Source: Chrysomallon squamiferum (taxonomy: Eukaryota; Mollusca; Gastropoda; Neomphalida; Peltospiridae). From it: DNA of 64,000 nt. The stretch covers positions 15,995,842 to 16,059,841 of the forward strand of contig CM022679.1 in assembly GCA_012295275.1 (NCBI GenBank), in the 5' to 3' direction. Numbering within the stretch: position 1 is the stretch's first letter; each line of letters opens with the position of its first letter. The translations under genes were made by a program, and so were the position numbers. The notes beneath the pieces were generated by a model that did no database searches, was not told the DNA's origin, and was given only the letters and a program-made list of their open reading frames with translations. Below are positions 1 to 16,318 of the stretch, one piece after another.

Positions 1-169
1 AAAGTTGTCTGATGATTGTACAGTTTCACCATGTATGCACTGTCATTATGTTAGCTTTATTTAATATCTGTGAACTGCAGCATATTATTGTTTGGTCCAT
101 AACCATGTAAAACCCAAACGCTATATATTGTTATGTGGATCATATAATATTATATTAAAATATAATTAT

Positions 170-210
<41 letters not shown>

Positions 211-312
211 TTTTTTATTTTTTTTATTATCTTATATCATCACAGCTACACATCTGTTTTGCCTGTCTCTATCCGTCTATGAATCTACCTACCTATATAT
301 TACACACACACA

Positions 313-441
<129 letters not shown>

Positions 442-1119
442 CCTCCCTCTGTATGTTTATGACTCTATCGCTTTCTCTGTGTCTGTATTCCCCAAAAGCG
501 TTAGTATAGGAGGAACTCTTGTGAATTACAGTAACGACTGAATAATAAATATAAAGACACTGTGAACATGCTAGACATATCGCCACACTGTAGAAATCAC
601 AAACTTGCTCAGTCATATCTGATGTGAAGATTTCATTTGTTCTAACACTAACATGCATCGTCCGCGCCGTTGTTGTCAGCAACAAAACCATCCCCACTCG
701 TAATTCCCAGCAGTTAATCTTCGATATCGCGCATAAAACGAGCCAGGAAGTGAGAAGTACATGACCTCTCACCGTGCTGATTAATATGCTGGATTCTAAG
801 CCGGAAATTATAGAGATCTTAGTCTTGTAATGGACTGCTAACTAGCAACATAAGACCATAATAGACACTTCATTTTAACCCTTTTATAGTGCTGGACTGT
901 AAAGACAGAATCTTGGTTCGTTACTGCCTCTTCAGACCAGTTCCCAAATCGAAATACAAATGATAATTCTAGATCATTACTCAGATGACAACTGGGTTGA
1001 CTCGTTTTGTTACATTTCTAACAAGTGTTCAGAAGTTGAGCACTGAATAAATGATGTCCTGTCTTCAGAAATAACGTATCCAAAAACCGGAGTATAGAGT
1101 TATAGAGTTAGTAATTCCT

Positions 1120-1490
1120 GTATGCATGTATGTATGTTGGTATATATATATATATATATATGAATATATATGTAGTTTTTATATATGTATTTATGTATGT
1201 AAGTATGCATGTATGAATGTGTATATATATATAGTATGTATGTATGAATGAATGTCTATATAGATATGTATGTATGTATATTGGTTTGTATGTATGTGTA
1301 TATGTATATATGTAGGTATGTAAGTATGAATGTATATATGTGTGTATGTAGCTCTTATGTATATATTCATGTACGTATGTATTTGTATATATATGTATAC
1401 ATGTACATATGTATGCATGTATGCATGTATATATGTGTGTATGTATGTATGTATATATGTGTGTATGTATGTATGTATTTATATACAATG
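1120..1490. repeat. TATG/TATA tetranucleotide-rich region
   Basis: Degenerate TATG, TGTA and TATA units over about 370 bp. Tyr/Cys/Met-rich open frames on either strand are products of the repeat. Confidence 0.9.
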
Positions 1491-3086
1491 TTTGACTTAT
1501 GATTTTGTCGTATAATATGAACATTTATTTAGCCCAGCGATAAATAAAAGCGGTAGATAACAGCTAGGTATTTTAACTCGAGAAACAATGTAATAATTTT
1601 AACATTAATGAAAATGTCTTTTACAATATTTTTTGATTTTGTTTAGAACTGAAAATGAATTAAAGATATATACATACAACGTGGATCCTAATTCTTCAAA
1701 TAAATAAATAAATAATCTGTACACACTTTCAATTCATCCATATAATTATATTCTTAAATATTTTTGAAATCCTGAAATAGATTTTATTATATTTATAACC
1801 AAAACTAAAAAAAAAAAAAAAAAAAAAGAGTTAAAATTATATATATCACATCCATCAAAAAGGTCAGAGCTATGTTTTATAAAAAGTTACAATATAATTG
1901 GTTAGTTTTTTAAGTCCTCTTCACTCGTAAAAAACTCGAGCTAATAGAACATACGTCCCCGTCAGCTTTTTTCACCCTCACCTGAAGTGGTGCTTAGCAT
2001 TTCACTTCAAGTGTCTCTTGTTGCATAATGTGCTAAAGTAACAGGTTTAACACGTGGTCAAACCACGCCCACAGCACACACGAGCCTCTTTCACTACCGA
2101 TGACGACACTTGGAGATCATTAAAAGAAATCTCTGGTAGTTTTGTCGTTTTCTGTGCTGCGTTAATTAGTTGTATTTTCACGGAGCCCGAAGTTGTTTTA
2201 TATTTCCAACCCGCAGAAAGAGCTGTGTTTTATTGCGGCGTTCCTGTGGTTTACGATGTAAGTAGGAACGGTATTATCATGTTGATGATAGCAATTTCGT
2301 TAAGGATCTAAGTTCTTGAAACGAAAGAGTTAGATCTGAAGAATGAAGAAATGTTTTATTTAACATATTTTAACATACTTCATATGGAGTAACATATAAG
2401 ATTTAAAATATCACAGTTAATGAGAGTGGAAAATCTTTTGCTGCCCATCAGAGAGAAAAAAGAAGAACATTTTTTATTTATTAACTTATTTATTTATTTG
2501 TTTATTTATTTATTTATTTTGTTTATTTTGAATTTTTTTTTTTTTTTTTTTTTTTTTTTATTTGATTCTTGCTTGTTCGAGAGTTATTTTTGGCGGAATT
2601 TTGTTGTTGTTTTGAGGGGATTGTTGTTGGGCGTTTTGTTGTTTTTTTTTTTTTTTTTTTTTTTTTTGTTAATTATTATTATTATTTTACATATATGTAT
2701 TTGTTAAATAGGAACATATTTTTTTTACATGTTTGATCTTTTCTTCTCTGCTTTCAAGTTAATTCTTCTTTTTTCACTTCATTTAATACAAGATGTAACA
2801 CGAAATTCCATTTCAGTTGATTTACACCATTCACCATTTTCATTTTCACCGGGCTCATTATGCAGTGTCGCCTGAAGCTTTGAAGATTTAACTAAATTAA
2901 AAGGTAGTCAGGTGCAGGTTTTCGTTTCAATTTTATATTCTTTATTAAAGTTTTATTCATGAAAAATTTTTTAGCTTCTCTGTATTTAAATACCAAATTA
3001 AATTATGTTTGTTCTGCATGAGTTTGAAAAGAAGGAAAACAAAGAAGTGTTGAGAGAATGAATGAGGAAGAGAGTAAGTCTGAAAT

Positions 3087-3240
<154 letters not shown>

Positions 3241-3300
3241 CAAGCTGAAAATAGATTGTTGTGTTTACAGGATATTTTTAATTACCTAAATGACTGACGT

Positions 3301-6300
3301 AACGCCTGTCAATTTTAATATTTATATTTGTTTTCCACACTTTAAAATATTCCATTACTTTTAACAGTCTAGCAGATTAAAACAGCAAGCTATATACTGG
3401 ATTTAGTAATGTGATTTTATCATATGACGTATCGAACGTTTAAAACGTTTAAACCTAGGGACATACTAATAACTTCGAGAATCAAAATAACAGATTGTGC
3501 TTTTGTATTTTTTTTTTAGAGTGTATTTCAAACCTGTCAGAATGTGATATTTAATACAGGAGAAGTAGTTCTCTGAACGTTATTTCATTAAGCAGTCTGC
3601 GATGAGGAATCTGTATAACGTCTTGCTTACCCAAGTGAAAGACAGCGACAAAACGTCTGGGAATTGTCCTGCTTCTTTTCTTTCTCAAAGAGAACAAATC
3701 TCTTGTTTTCAACGTAATACCGAAACCCAGAAACGAATCGAGTTATGCGAACACTAGCTGTTCAGTAAAAGAAAAAACAACTAAAACGAGAAGTAATTTC
3801 AGCGATCTAGAATCCAGGCCGAGTCGAATGACATCTAATCGTGAATAATGAGGGTCAAAACAACTCAATCTTGGGAAATATAAGACAGTTTAAATTCTTT
3901 AAGTATCGTTTATCAAAAATTACTTAACTGGGACATGATCAATATAGCTGTTTACGTCATACAGCATAAGTTTATTACCGTCAGAACGACAGTTCCCGAG
4001 ATTTATTTTCTTTTCCAGTCAGTATTTGTTTCTCTGTACAAATAAGAAGAAAAAGTATTTAAACAACACGGTCAGTTTAGACCTGGAAGTAATTCAATTT
4101 TAATCGTGCAATGATTAAGATTTCCGTTTTACACTGGAAAGGTACAAAATTTGTTTCCCCTAATAAGTATATTCAGATCTACATTCGTTTTTCTCAGTGT
4201 ATCCTAACATGTTAACTGACATTCATTACCCGTGACTTGGATGATGGTTGACTAATGATTCATTTTAATGTCATTCTCTGTTATATCGAGATTGTGTTTT
4301 GAAATAACAATACTATATTTCAGATTTGCTTAAAAATTCATTTTTTAGAAAGAAAAAAAACAAATTAGGATATGTGTTATGTGCATGAATAGTACATTAA
4401 AACAACATTGAGGTTTATTTTTTTTATAGTTTTAAAAACATTCTGATTTTATAGAAAAGTATTTAAAAAACAAAAACCCACACACATAATAAAATAACTC
4501 ACAGCTAGCAACAGAAAGCGATGAACAGAAAACCATACAAAAACACCTCTGATGACTACGTGTTATACGCAGATTACAGTCATCATTCGAAGACCACCAA
4601 GACAGGTAATCATTCTTTACCTTGACACACGTGTCACAAGTTACTCTGTTAAACTTTTTTTCTCTCTCTGTTGTTGTAAGTTAGTCAATCCTAGATCTAT
4701 TGTTTAAAAACAGAAGATCTTTATCATCATCATCATCATCAATTCATATTTTTAAAACTGACTTCCCATTAACATATTTTAATATAAAACAAAGCGACAG
4801 AGCGTAAGTCAGTTATTGAAGCCTTAAACTCGAACTCGTGATTGTCTTTCAGAATTAATCTTTCTCTGTTCATCTATTATGTTTTTCCTTTTCATCAAGT
4901 GCTGCACGACTGGTTTATCAAAGACCAGTGAACAGAAAGAAGAAAAGCCATTGCTGGTAATCGAATTCTCTCTAAAAATACTCAGTAGCCGACGTTTGAA
5001 AATTATTAACGACTGCGCGCAAGAAATATCATTAAACAAAAGAAATTTAACCCAAACAGAGATTTCCCAGTATAACGGAGCATTATTTGCCAGATCGATT
5101 TTCGTCGTGGACAGAAAAAAACTCAAGGATTCGTATATAAAAGTTTTCTTTCCTTTTCGTCCACGAACTGTTTCATTCCAGCTTCGTTCTTGAACTGTTT
5201 GTATTTTGTTCAATAACAGTTTGGACCAGGCAGGCGCAACCTTTTTCAAGAAGCGAGCAGCATAAGAACGTAGCCGCACTACTAGCAAAAGTTATTTTTC
5301 TCATAAAATTAGGTGTACCATTCAGAATGCCGCGCTAGAAACAGTTTGGCCGTGTCACGTTTAGACCAAGTCTAATAAGAATAATCAAGTTGAAACAATA
5401 TTATCTAGTGGGTCTGCTGAGGTGATTTGATCCTATGACCATAGTTCCATTTTGTCAAACATTAAAGTACTTCGTTGAATTTATTGCATTTATTTCAAAC
5501 ATCAAAGTTGTATGAGATCTGTGTCTTTCAAACTAAACCTATTGCGTTGTTCCTTCTTGCGGAAAGAAATAGATGACACATTTAGAGATGGCATTTATAG
5601 ATCTATTTGCAATTACCCAGGACAAGAAGAATGCCATAACAAATTATCGTCCGTAAAGAATCGAGGCCAGTCACGCCTTAAATTTGACGTTGAGACGTCT
5701 CTGTCACTTGCAGTACGGTAGAAACTGTCGTGTTTTTAGAAGTGGCAGTCCTCTGAGGTTCAGTCCTGCCAGTTGCAATCAGACAAGGACCAACGACAAA
5801 TCTGTCCAAGTATCAAATATCCAGAAAATCTGGTTCTGCTATTAGCATAGCATATGTATCTGAATGAAAATATTTCTGTGGATGACTTATAATAATACTG
5901 ATGGTGGAAAGATCTTAATATATATTCTACGTTAAGGAAACCGATATATATTTAGAGCTTTTCAAAATAGTTCCATTCGTACTAATATCCTTCGTTTCTT
6001 TGTTTGTTTTTGAGGGGTTTTGCTGTGGATTTTTAATTTTTTAGTTTTTTTTTATTTATCTTACTTTCGCTTTCTTTTTTTTTCTATCAGTATTCTCTAT
6101 TTCCTTCTGCTTGTTTGCTTTATTTTTTATATTTTCCCAACAACTGTTTTTTTTCTTTCATATCGCAAAAGCTGGCTCAAATTTCAACACTTGTTTCAGC
6201 CTATAGATCGTCCAGTTGATTATTTTCTATACACTAAAACAAACTGACACTGTTCTTTTTGTTTCACGTTTTGTTATATTCATGTTCGTGCAATTATCTC

Positions 6301-8580
6301 ACATGCAACTTAAGTCCCCCATGCTATTAACTGAGAATAATTTAGTCGCGAAGACCAATACGTCATCATTTTAAAAGGTTAGTTTTTGATTTTCTAGTAA
6401 CAGATATTCAACAGAACAATAGTAGTTTCAATTATGAAATTTTAAAAATTCTATCATTAGCTTATATGTATTTAAAAATAATTGATGTATTAAACTCAGA
6501 GTAGGTTAAAGAATGCTGAATTAATGCTGAATTCTGACTTGTGTTCATACAAACGCCCATACATATATATACATTCATCGATGGATGTACGCACATACGC
6601 ACGCACACAGACACGCAACAATGCACTCTAAATCGCACACGTACATACACAGTCTATATTTAAACCAAACACTGATTTTAATGAGGGGATTTCAAACGGT
6701 AGTTCTGTGCCTCGTCTCCTGCCCTGGGGACTCCGCCCTCCAGTGAAATCACCTCTGATGTTATTCCAACAAGATCTAAAAACATAATTCTCGGTTAATG
6801 AATCATTTTTTTATAAAATTATTATTCTTTGAAGTTATTCCTTGGCGACCTTTTCTTCGTTTTATTTCTTAAATTAAGGATAAAAACAGAGAAAGAAGGA
6901 AACCGATGCCATTAAGAACTTATTTTTGAAAGTTTATTGTACAGTTTGCAAGGAAGTAACTCACAAAACATTAATGTTATATGTACACACGTATAAAAAA
7001 CACATTAATTTTTTGTATATTCTGCTACAGGTAACTTAGTTCATATGAAATTGTTTCATAAATTATGCAACTTTTGTCATCACGACTCCGATGTTCCTGA
7101 ATATTTCTTACAGATTACAGCTATTTTAAAACATGTTTCGTGTGGCCTGTTTAGAATGGAAACATAGTGTTGTTGTTGCTGTAGTAGCAAAAAGCGGCTG
7201 TAACGAAGACTGATTATAATTTTTTTTTTTTTTTTTTTTTTTGTTATAATCTGTATGTATTTAATTTTTTATTTATATCGTTAATTTATTAATATATTTT
7301 ATTTACTTTATTTTGTTTTAATTTTTAATATTTAATTTATATATTAATCCAGTACTTCACGTCTCCACAATAGTTTTTTATTTTTTTCTTTAACAAGATA
7401 TTACCTGTATGTCTTTCACAAAGTCCTGGTTTTGTTTATGTCTCTTCTCTTTTTACTATTCCACTGCAGTGTCAAGCGACCCACGCTGATACTTGTGAGT
7501 GTTCATGTCAGTGTTTAGTTGTTTTAATCGATTGTTCTTGTATTTATTGCTGTCACGATACGTCGTTAAGTACCGTAAACTCGGGTCTTTTTCACTCGCT
7601 AATCTTGTTAAACACACATAACTATAACTCGGCTGCTCTAATTATTTTCAACATTACAATACCTGGATAAATAACTTATTAAAACTGTTCTACCTATTAT
7701 TAAACTCCGCTAAATATCGTGACCGTTACTAATTCTGGCTAAATATCTTATTAAAAAATACTGTAACAATTAGTAACATCACTAAGTATTTTTGTCTTAC
7801 AAACATTTTATCAAAAATATTATAACAGTTAAAATCAGTGGCTCAGTATCATATTAAATAGTTCTATCTATAACAAAACTTTGCCAAATATTTTGACTAT
7901 TATAATTACTGCGTTTGACAATTACTAATAATTGTTAAAATATCTTATTTAAATATTTCTACTGTTACTAAAACTCGCTTAATATCTTATTAAAATGTTA
8001 TAACTGTTCCCAGTCTCCGCTATATTCTGACATTTACAACCACTGCCTTAAATATTTTATTAAAAATTGTATAATGTTACTAACGACTGCTGAATATTTT
8101 GACAATTAATCATATTTAGTACTTTGACCGACGCCGATCAGTTATCACGTATTCCACCGATGTTTTCTTCCGTCTTCTGAACAGTTCAATCGCGTCTGTT
8201 TTCTCTCAACCGCTGATGCTGGTTTTTCTGTCCTGTGTTTAATACATTTCTTCCCACCTTTGTCCAAGAGGCTGCTGCTAGCAGTTCTTAGCCTGTACAG
8301 TGTATACGTTTCTGTGTCACTGCTAGAAATACCCCATCAGTTACACACACTGGTCTTTATCAGCCGGTTCTAACCAGCACGCATAGTTACAGAAATAACA
8401 AACGAAAAAAACACCTAAATTAAGGATATTTGATCTGAATAAGTAAGACAGTGATACAGTAAAATGAATGGTCTAAATAGGATTTAGTGACTATGATGTT
8501 AAGCTTCTAAATTTTTAAAGGCAATTAAAAAAAGCTATATCGAGAGAAACACCACTGAAAAAAATTAATTATTTTTTATA
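3301..8580. other. Non-coding, AT-rich; few repeats
   Basis: No recognisable gene. A stretch at 4824-5288 is open on both strands (154 codons minus, 104 codons plus) without similarity that I recognise. T-runs lie at about 7219-7241. Otherwise it is unstructured intron-like DNA. Confidence 0.5.
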
Positions 8581-8585
8581 GTTGG

Positions 8586-8635
8586 AATTAAATTAAATTA
8601 AATTAAATTAAATTAAATTAAATCAAATCAAATCA
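8586..8635. repeat. (AAATT)n pentanucleotide repeat
   Basis: About ten AAATT units, the last ones changed to AAATC. Confidence 0.95.
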
Positions 8636-8639
8636 GTCA

Positions 8640-10296
8640 TAGGTGAAAAAGTAGAGGAAATGAAGAGACATAGAAAAGGGAATTCTTAATTTCACTTCTT
8701 TTTTTCATTTTTTCAAAGCGAATGCACTACGACAAGCTTATGAAATGCTGAAGAGTGGACTTTTCTGTCTGCGGTTGTGAACATATAAACGATCTGTTAC
8801 TGCTAATCAGAGCAGTTCCTATACTAGCTGATGCAAGTTTAACATGTAACAATAAACTGTGAGAAGATGCCCTTTAACTAATAATCATTTATTGTTAGTA
8901 TTACTATTATTCTGAGTATTTGTATCACACACAACTACACACACACACACACGCGCGCAAAAAAAACAGCAAAAAAACAATACATGTAGATTTATATCTG
9001 GCGTGATCCCTGCATATCAGCTAACATTATGACCTACCCATCAATAAGTACTGATAACAATCAAATGCTTTACGTAATGAGATATCTCCTTTTCCAGTCC
9101 GTTTGCTCTTTTAACAGTTATGCAGATGCGAAGATTTCCTATGTCTGTTTAAAACATAATACATCATAGATTTAATCAGGCACAGAGTTAACTTAACATG
9201 TTATAATGTTTATGAGATTTGAGGTAATGTATAAATTAAAAATATATTTCATATTAATAAAGTGTTGTATTTATCATTTAATCTCTAATACTACTATTAA
9301 TAACATCTATAGTTTTTTTGTTGTTGTTTTTCTTTTAAAGTTATCTCGATAGGAAGGAAATATTCATAAAAGTGTTTATGAAATACTTAACCAAAACGAG
9401 AAATAATAATAACAACAGCAACAACAACAACAATAACAACAACAACAACAATAACAAAAATAACAACAATAATAATAGTAGTAGTAGTAGTAACAATAAT
9501 AACAACAACAAGACAAACAAAACAATAATAGTACAAATAATACAGATATAAAATGTAAGACTAATACTAGAGAAAAAACCTACACGTATCTACACTAACA
9601 TATATAGGAGAGGGTGCAGGTCATGTATTAGTCTTTTGAGAAACAGTTTGCTGGATCAGTCTTTTTCAGTTCGTTTTATGGGATATTTCCCCAACTAATC
9701 TGTGCTAAATGGTTTATCCCTTACATGGTCTCATACAAGCTCTACAGGGAAGCTGCATACAACATTTCTTAGTCGATAAAATAGCCGAGGCAGTGTATCG
9801 TTCGTGTTTGAGAATGGAAAAATTGTTAATAATAATAAAATGTGTTGAATGGTAGTCAGTATTGATCCATTTATTATTTTTATTATTATTTTTATTATTA
9901 TTATTAAATCTGTTTTCATTATTTATTTATTTTAGCTAACGTGTAACGAACGATAACCTGCCTTCCTGTATGTTGACTTTCTAACTGCTGCATCATGAGA
10001 AGCAATTGAAAAATTTCTATTTCCTGAATACTTAAATGAAGCATGTATATAATAATAAATCCCATAGTAAGATTAATAACATTTATCGCGGAAATTGTTT
10101 TATCGATAGCTTTTTAAAAGGAAAGGATAAACATTTTTTGCAAATATAAATGTTTGCTGGAAAAGGAAATTATAATACTAACAATAGCTATAACATTCAG
10201 TACAGACATATGCATTTTTATCGATCAGCAGTAAAAAAAAAAATCTATCAATATCTCACTAATTAATATTTTATTACCGCTCTTACCATAAAAGGT
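8640..10296. other. Non-coding with a CAA/TAA trinucleotide region
   Basis: AT-rich with no gene seen. A mixed CAA/AAT/AGT trinucleotide stretch lies at about 9400-9545 and an ATT run at about 9870-9906. The minisatellite array starts at the right edge. Confidence 0.55.
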
Positions 10297-12572
10297 CAGC
10301 AGCTTAATATTTAGAGGGTAGGTTCATTGCTGTAGCTTAGTTATTAAAGGGTAGATCATTTCTGTAGCTTACTTATTAAATGGTAGATCATTTCTGTAGC
10401 TTAGTTATTAAAGGGTAAATCATTTCCGTAGCTTAGTTATTAAAGGGTAGATCATTTCTGTAGCTTAGTTATTAAAGGGTAGATCATTTCTGTAGCTTAG
10501 TTATTAAAGGGTAGATCATTTCTGTAGCTTACTGATGGAGGGTTGGTTATTTCTGTAGCTTACTGATGGAGGGTTGGTTATTTCTGTTGCTTACTGATGG
10601 AGGGTTGGTTATTTCTGTTGCTTAGTTATTAAAGGGTAGGTTATTTCTGTAGCTTACTGATGGAGGGTTGGTTATTTATGTAGCTTACTGATGGAGGGTA
10701 GGTTATTTCTGTTGCTTGGTTATTAAAGGGTAGATCATTTCTGTAGCTTACTTATTAAATGGTAGATCATTTCTGTAGCTTAGTTATTAAAGGGTAAATC
10801 ATTTCCGTAGCTTAGTTATTAAAGGGTAGATCATTTCTGTAGCTTAGTTATTAAAGGGTAGATCATTTCTGTAGCTTACTGATGGAGGGTTGGTTATTTC
10901 TGTTGCTTACTGATGGAGGGTTGGTTATTTCTGTTGCTTACTGATGGAGGGTTGGTTATTTCTGTTGCTTACTTAGTTATTAATGGAGGGTTAGTTATTT
11001 TGTTGCTTTTATGTAGTTATTTATGTAGCTTACTGATGGAGGGTTGGTTATTTATGTAGCTTACTGATGGAGGGTACGTTATTTCTGTTGCTTGGTTATT
11101 AAAGGGTAGATCATTTCTGTAGCTTACTGATGGAGGGTAGATCATTTCTGTAGCTTAGTTGTTAAATGGTAGATCATTTCTGTAGCTTAGTTATTAAAGG
11201 GTAGATCATTTCTGTAGCTTAGTTATTAAAGGGTAGATCATTTCTGTAGCTTTGTTATTAAAGGCGAGATCATTTCTGTAGCTTAGTTATTAAAGGGTAG
11301 ATCATTTCTGTAGCTTTGTTATTAAAGGCGAGATCATTTCTGTAGCTTTGTTATTAAAGGGTAGGTCATTTCTGTAGCTTAGTTATTAAAGGGTAGGTCA
11401 TTTCCGTAGCTTAGTTATTAAAGGGTAGGTCATTTCTGTAGCTTAGTTATTAAAGGGTGGGTCATTTCCGTAGCTTAGTTATTAAAGGGTAGATCATTTC
11501 TGCAGCTTAGTTATTAAAGGGTAGATCATTTATGTAGCCTACTGAATGAGGGTTGGTTATTTCTGTAGGTTACTGATGGAGCGTAGGTTATTTCTGTAGC
11601 TTAGTTATTAAAGGATAGATCATTTCTGTAGCTTAGTTATTAAAGGGTAGATCATTTCTGTAGCTTAGATATTAAAGGGTAGATCATTTCTGTAGCTTAC
11701 TGATGGAGGGTTGGTCATTTCTGTAGCTTAGTTATTAAAGGGTAGATCATTTCTGTAGCTTAGTTATTAAAGGGTAGATCATTTCTGTAGCTTAGTTATT
11801 AAAGGGTAGATCATTTCTGTAGCTTAGTTATTAAAGGGTAGATCATTTCTGTAGCTTACTGAATGAGGGTTGGTTATTTCTGTAGCTTAGTTATTAAAGG
11901 GTAGGTCATTTCTGTAGCTTACTGATGGAGGGTTCGTTATGTCTGTAGCTTACTGAATGAGGGTTGGTTATTTCTGTAGCTTACTGATGGAGCGTAGGTT
12001 ATTTCTGTTGCTTACTGATGGAGCGTAGGTTATTTCTGTTGCTTGGTTGTTAAAGGGTAGGTTATTTCTGTAGCTTACTGTTGGAGCGTAGGTTATTTCT
12101 GTAGCTTACTGATGGAGGGTAGGTTATTTCTGTAGCTTACTGATAGAGGGTAAGTTATTTCTGTTGCTTGGTTATTAAAGGGTAGGTTATTTCTGTAGCT
12201 TACTGATGGATGGTAGGTTATTTCTGTTGCTTGGTTATTAAAGGGTAGGTTATTTCTTTAGCTTACTAATGGATGGTAGGTTATTTCTGTTGCTTGGTTA
12301 TTAAAGGGTAGGTTATTTCTTTAGCTTACTAATGGATGGTAGGTTATTTCTGTTGCTTGGTTATTAAAGGGTAGATCATTTCTTTAGCTTACTAATGGAT
12401 GGTAGGTTATTTCTGTTGCTTGGTTATTAAAGGGTAGGTTATTTCTGTAGCTTACTGATGGATGGTAGGTTATTTCTGTTGCTTGGTTATTAAAGGGTAG
12501 GTTATTTCTTTAGCTTACTAATGGATGGTAGGTTATTTCTGTTGCTTGGTTATTAAAGGGTAGGTTATTTCT
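10297..12572. repeat. Minisatellite array, about 72 copies of a 31-32-bp unit
   Basis: The tandem array spans about 2.28 kb. Subtype A (32 bp) carries TTATTAAAGGGTAGATC followed by ATTTCTGTAGCTTAG. Subtype B (31 bp) carries CTGATGGAGGGTTGG followed by TTATTTCTGTAGCTTA. Subtype C resembles A but reads GGTAGGTTATTTCTGTTGCTTGG. Subtype D reads CTAATGGATGGTAGG with TTTAGC. A dominates about 11100-11860, B clusters near 10530-10600 and 10870-10970, and C/D alternate from about 12130 to the end. The edges are sharp: the array stops at TTATTTCT, 12572. Confidence 0.97.
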
Positions 12573-13160
12573 AACACTGTGTTGCCTACCACAGCGTTAT
12601 GTTTATGAATATGGAGAAATTCATGTTATATAATTTGTCTTATTTCTTATCGATATAAGTGCGAATTTGGTTATGTGCTTGATGTTATCATTATACAAAT
12701 GGATGACATCCAATAATCGTCAATTATAAAACATTTTAGTAACTAACAGTCTGCCCAGTTTCATAACAGAAAATTTAATATGCTGTTTTGTAACAACTGA
12801 AAATACAATATTGATTTTTTTTTTTTTTTTTTTTTTTCTAAATTCTTTACATTCGTTCTTCTTCTTTTTGGGGGGCGTTATTGCTGCTTTTCTTACATAA
12901 TTTTGAAACAACAGAAAGAAAAACGCGTTAAGAAATTTAGAAAAACAACTAAAAATCCCGCAAAATACAGATTTAATTTCAGATGTTATTTATTCATGAA
13001 AAAATACATGAAACAGCTAAGATAATAAAGAGGAATATTTCATATATTGTGACAGATTGATGAAAACAGAGATGACACATTCGAAAAGAAATCTTTGTGC
13101 TGAAAAGTAAAAAGACAGAACAAACGTGTTTGGTTTCATGCTGACGTTAACATTATTTTT
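12573..13160. other. Non-coding spacer
   Basis: AT-rich, with a T-run at about 12814-12837. No gene or element recognised. Confidence 0.5.
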
Positions 13161-13177
13161 CTTTTAGATTATGTGCT

Positions 13178-13182
13178 TATAC

Positions 13183-13213
<31 letters not shown>

Positions 13214-13540
13214 TGTATGTATTATGTATGTATGTATGTATGTATGTATGTATTATGTATGCATTATGTATGTATGTATATGTATGCATTATGTATGTAT
13301 GTATGTATATGTATGTATGTATGTTTTTTTATGTATATTTATGTATGTATGTATGTATATATATGTGTGTCATGAACATTGTCTATATATATATATATAT
13401 GTGTGCATGTATATTTGTATATATGTTTGTATGTATGTATATTTATATATGTTTGTAGGCATGTATGTTTATATATATTTGCAGGCATGTATGTATTTGT
13501 GTGTATTATGTGTGTGTATGTTTATGTATGTATGAGTGTT
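13178..13540. repeat. (TATG)n tetranucleotide region
   Basis: Long TATG runs interrupted by TATTATG, (TA)n and TGTG. Met-Tyr-Val-Cys reading frames here come from the repeat. Confidence 0.95.
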
Positions 13541-15409
<1,869 letters not shown>

Positions 15410-15519
15410 AATAAATATATACATACAAATATATCACACACAGACACGCACATACACATGCATGCATACATACATAGATGTATGCAAACAGATATACATG
15501 CAGCATCATGCATACAGAC

Positions 15520-16287
15520 ACCATTCATATACAAATATACACAAAAGTATAATAAATCTGTCTACAATACTGCACTAATATATTCGCAATATTTTCTTTA
15601 ATTAATTGACAGGTGTTGGTTGATATTAACAGAATTTCAGTTTGCCTTTGATCTTGCTATTAAAAGTACCCCATGCAGAGGATACAAACAAACCCCAGCT
15701 GTCAGACTGACCACTGGTCAACCACTTTTCATAAATGTGTACATGCTGCAGCTGCGACAATTAATCTTAATTTGTATTTACATTTTAAGTCTTTATCAGC
15801 ATTCGAATACGGTTCACAAGAGGATTCAGCTTATTGTAACAAGGCGTTTATTATTGCCTGACCATTGTATTAGTTCACGCTCCATCTTGTGTAATGATAA
15901 TACATTTTGAAATGGTACCTGTAATAAACATTTAATATGAACAAACTGCTATATTGCTTTCTCTGTTGCCATACTTTATACATTGTCGTACATTTTTGTT
16001 TGATAGTGTTGTTGTTCGTTTTAATTTTTAATTTAAATTTAATAAATCACTCAAACATTTTCAGTTGAAGCTGCATTAAAAAATATTAGGAACAAAAATA
16101 GTAGAAATAATAGTAATTGTTAAAGTTGTAGTAATACGTAGTAGCAGTAGTGATGGTAGTAGTAGAGATAGTTTCACACTATTTTATTTTAAAAAAAAAA
16201 AAGTAATTAAAATGTAACCAAATAAGATTTGCTTTTGCTTTACTATTTATTCCAAAATTCTAACTGGGTAAAAAAAAAGAAGTATGA

Positions 16288-16318
<31 letters not shown>

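Noticed and set aside
1108-1524. Tyr/Thr/His- and Met-Tyr-Val-Cys-rich frames over TATG repeats (also 13171-13564 and 19650-20140)
   Set aside because: Product of tetranucleotide repeats; open in several frames and on both strands at once.
6679-6750. Short frame MRGFQTVVLCLVSCPGDSAL that looks like a signal peptide, considered as the missing first exon
   Set aside because: It stops after 21 codons, has no usable GT donor in frame, and nothing links it to the cyclase gene.
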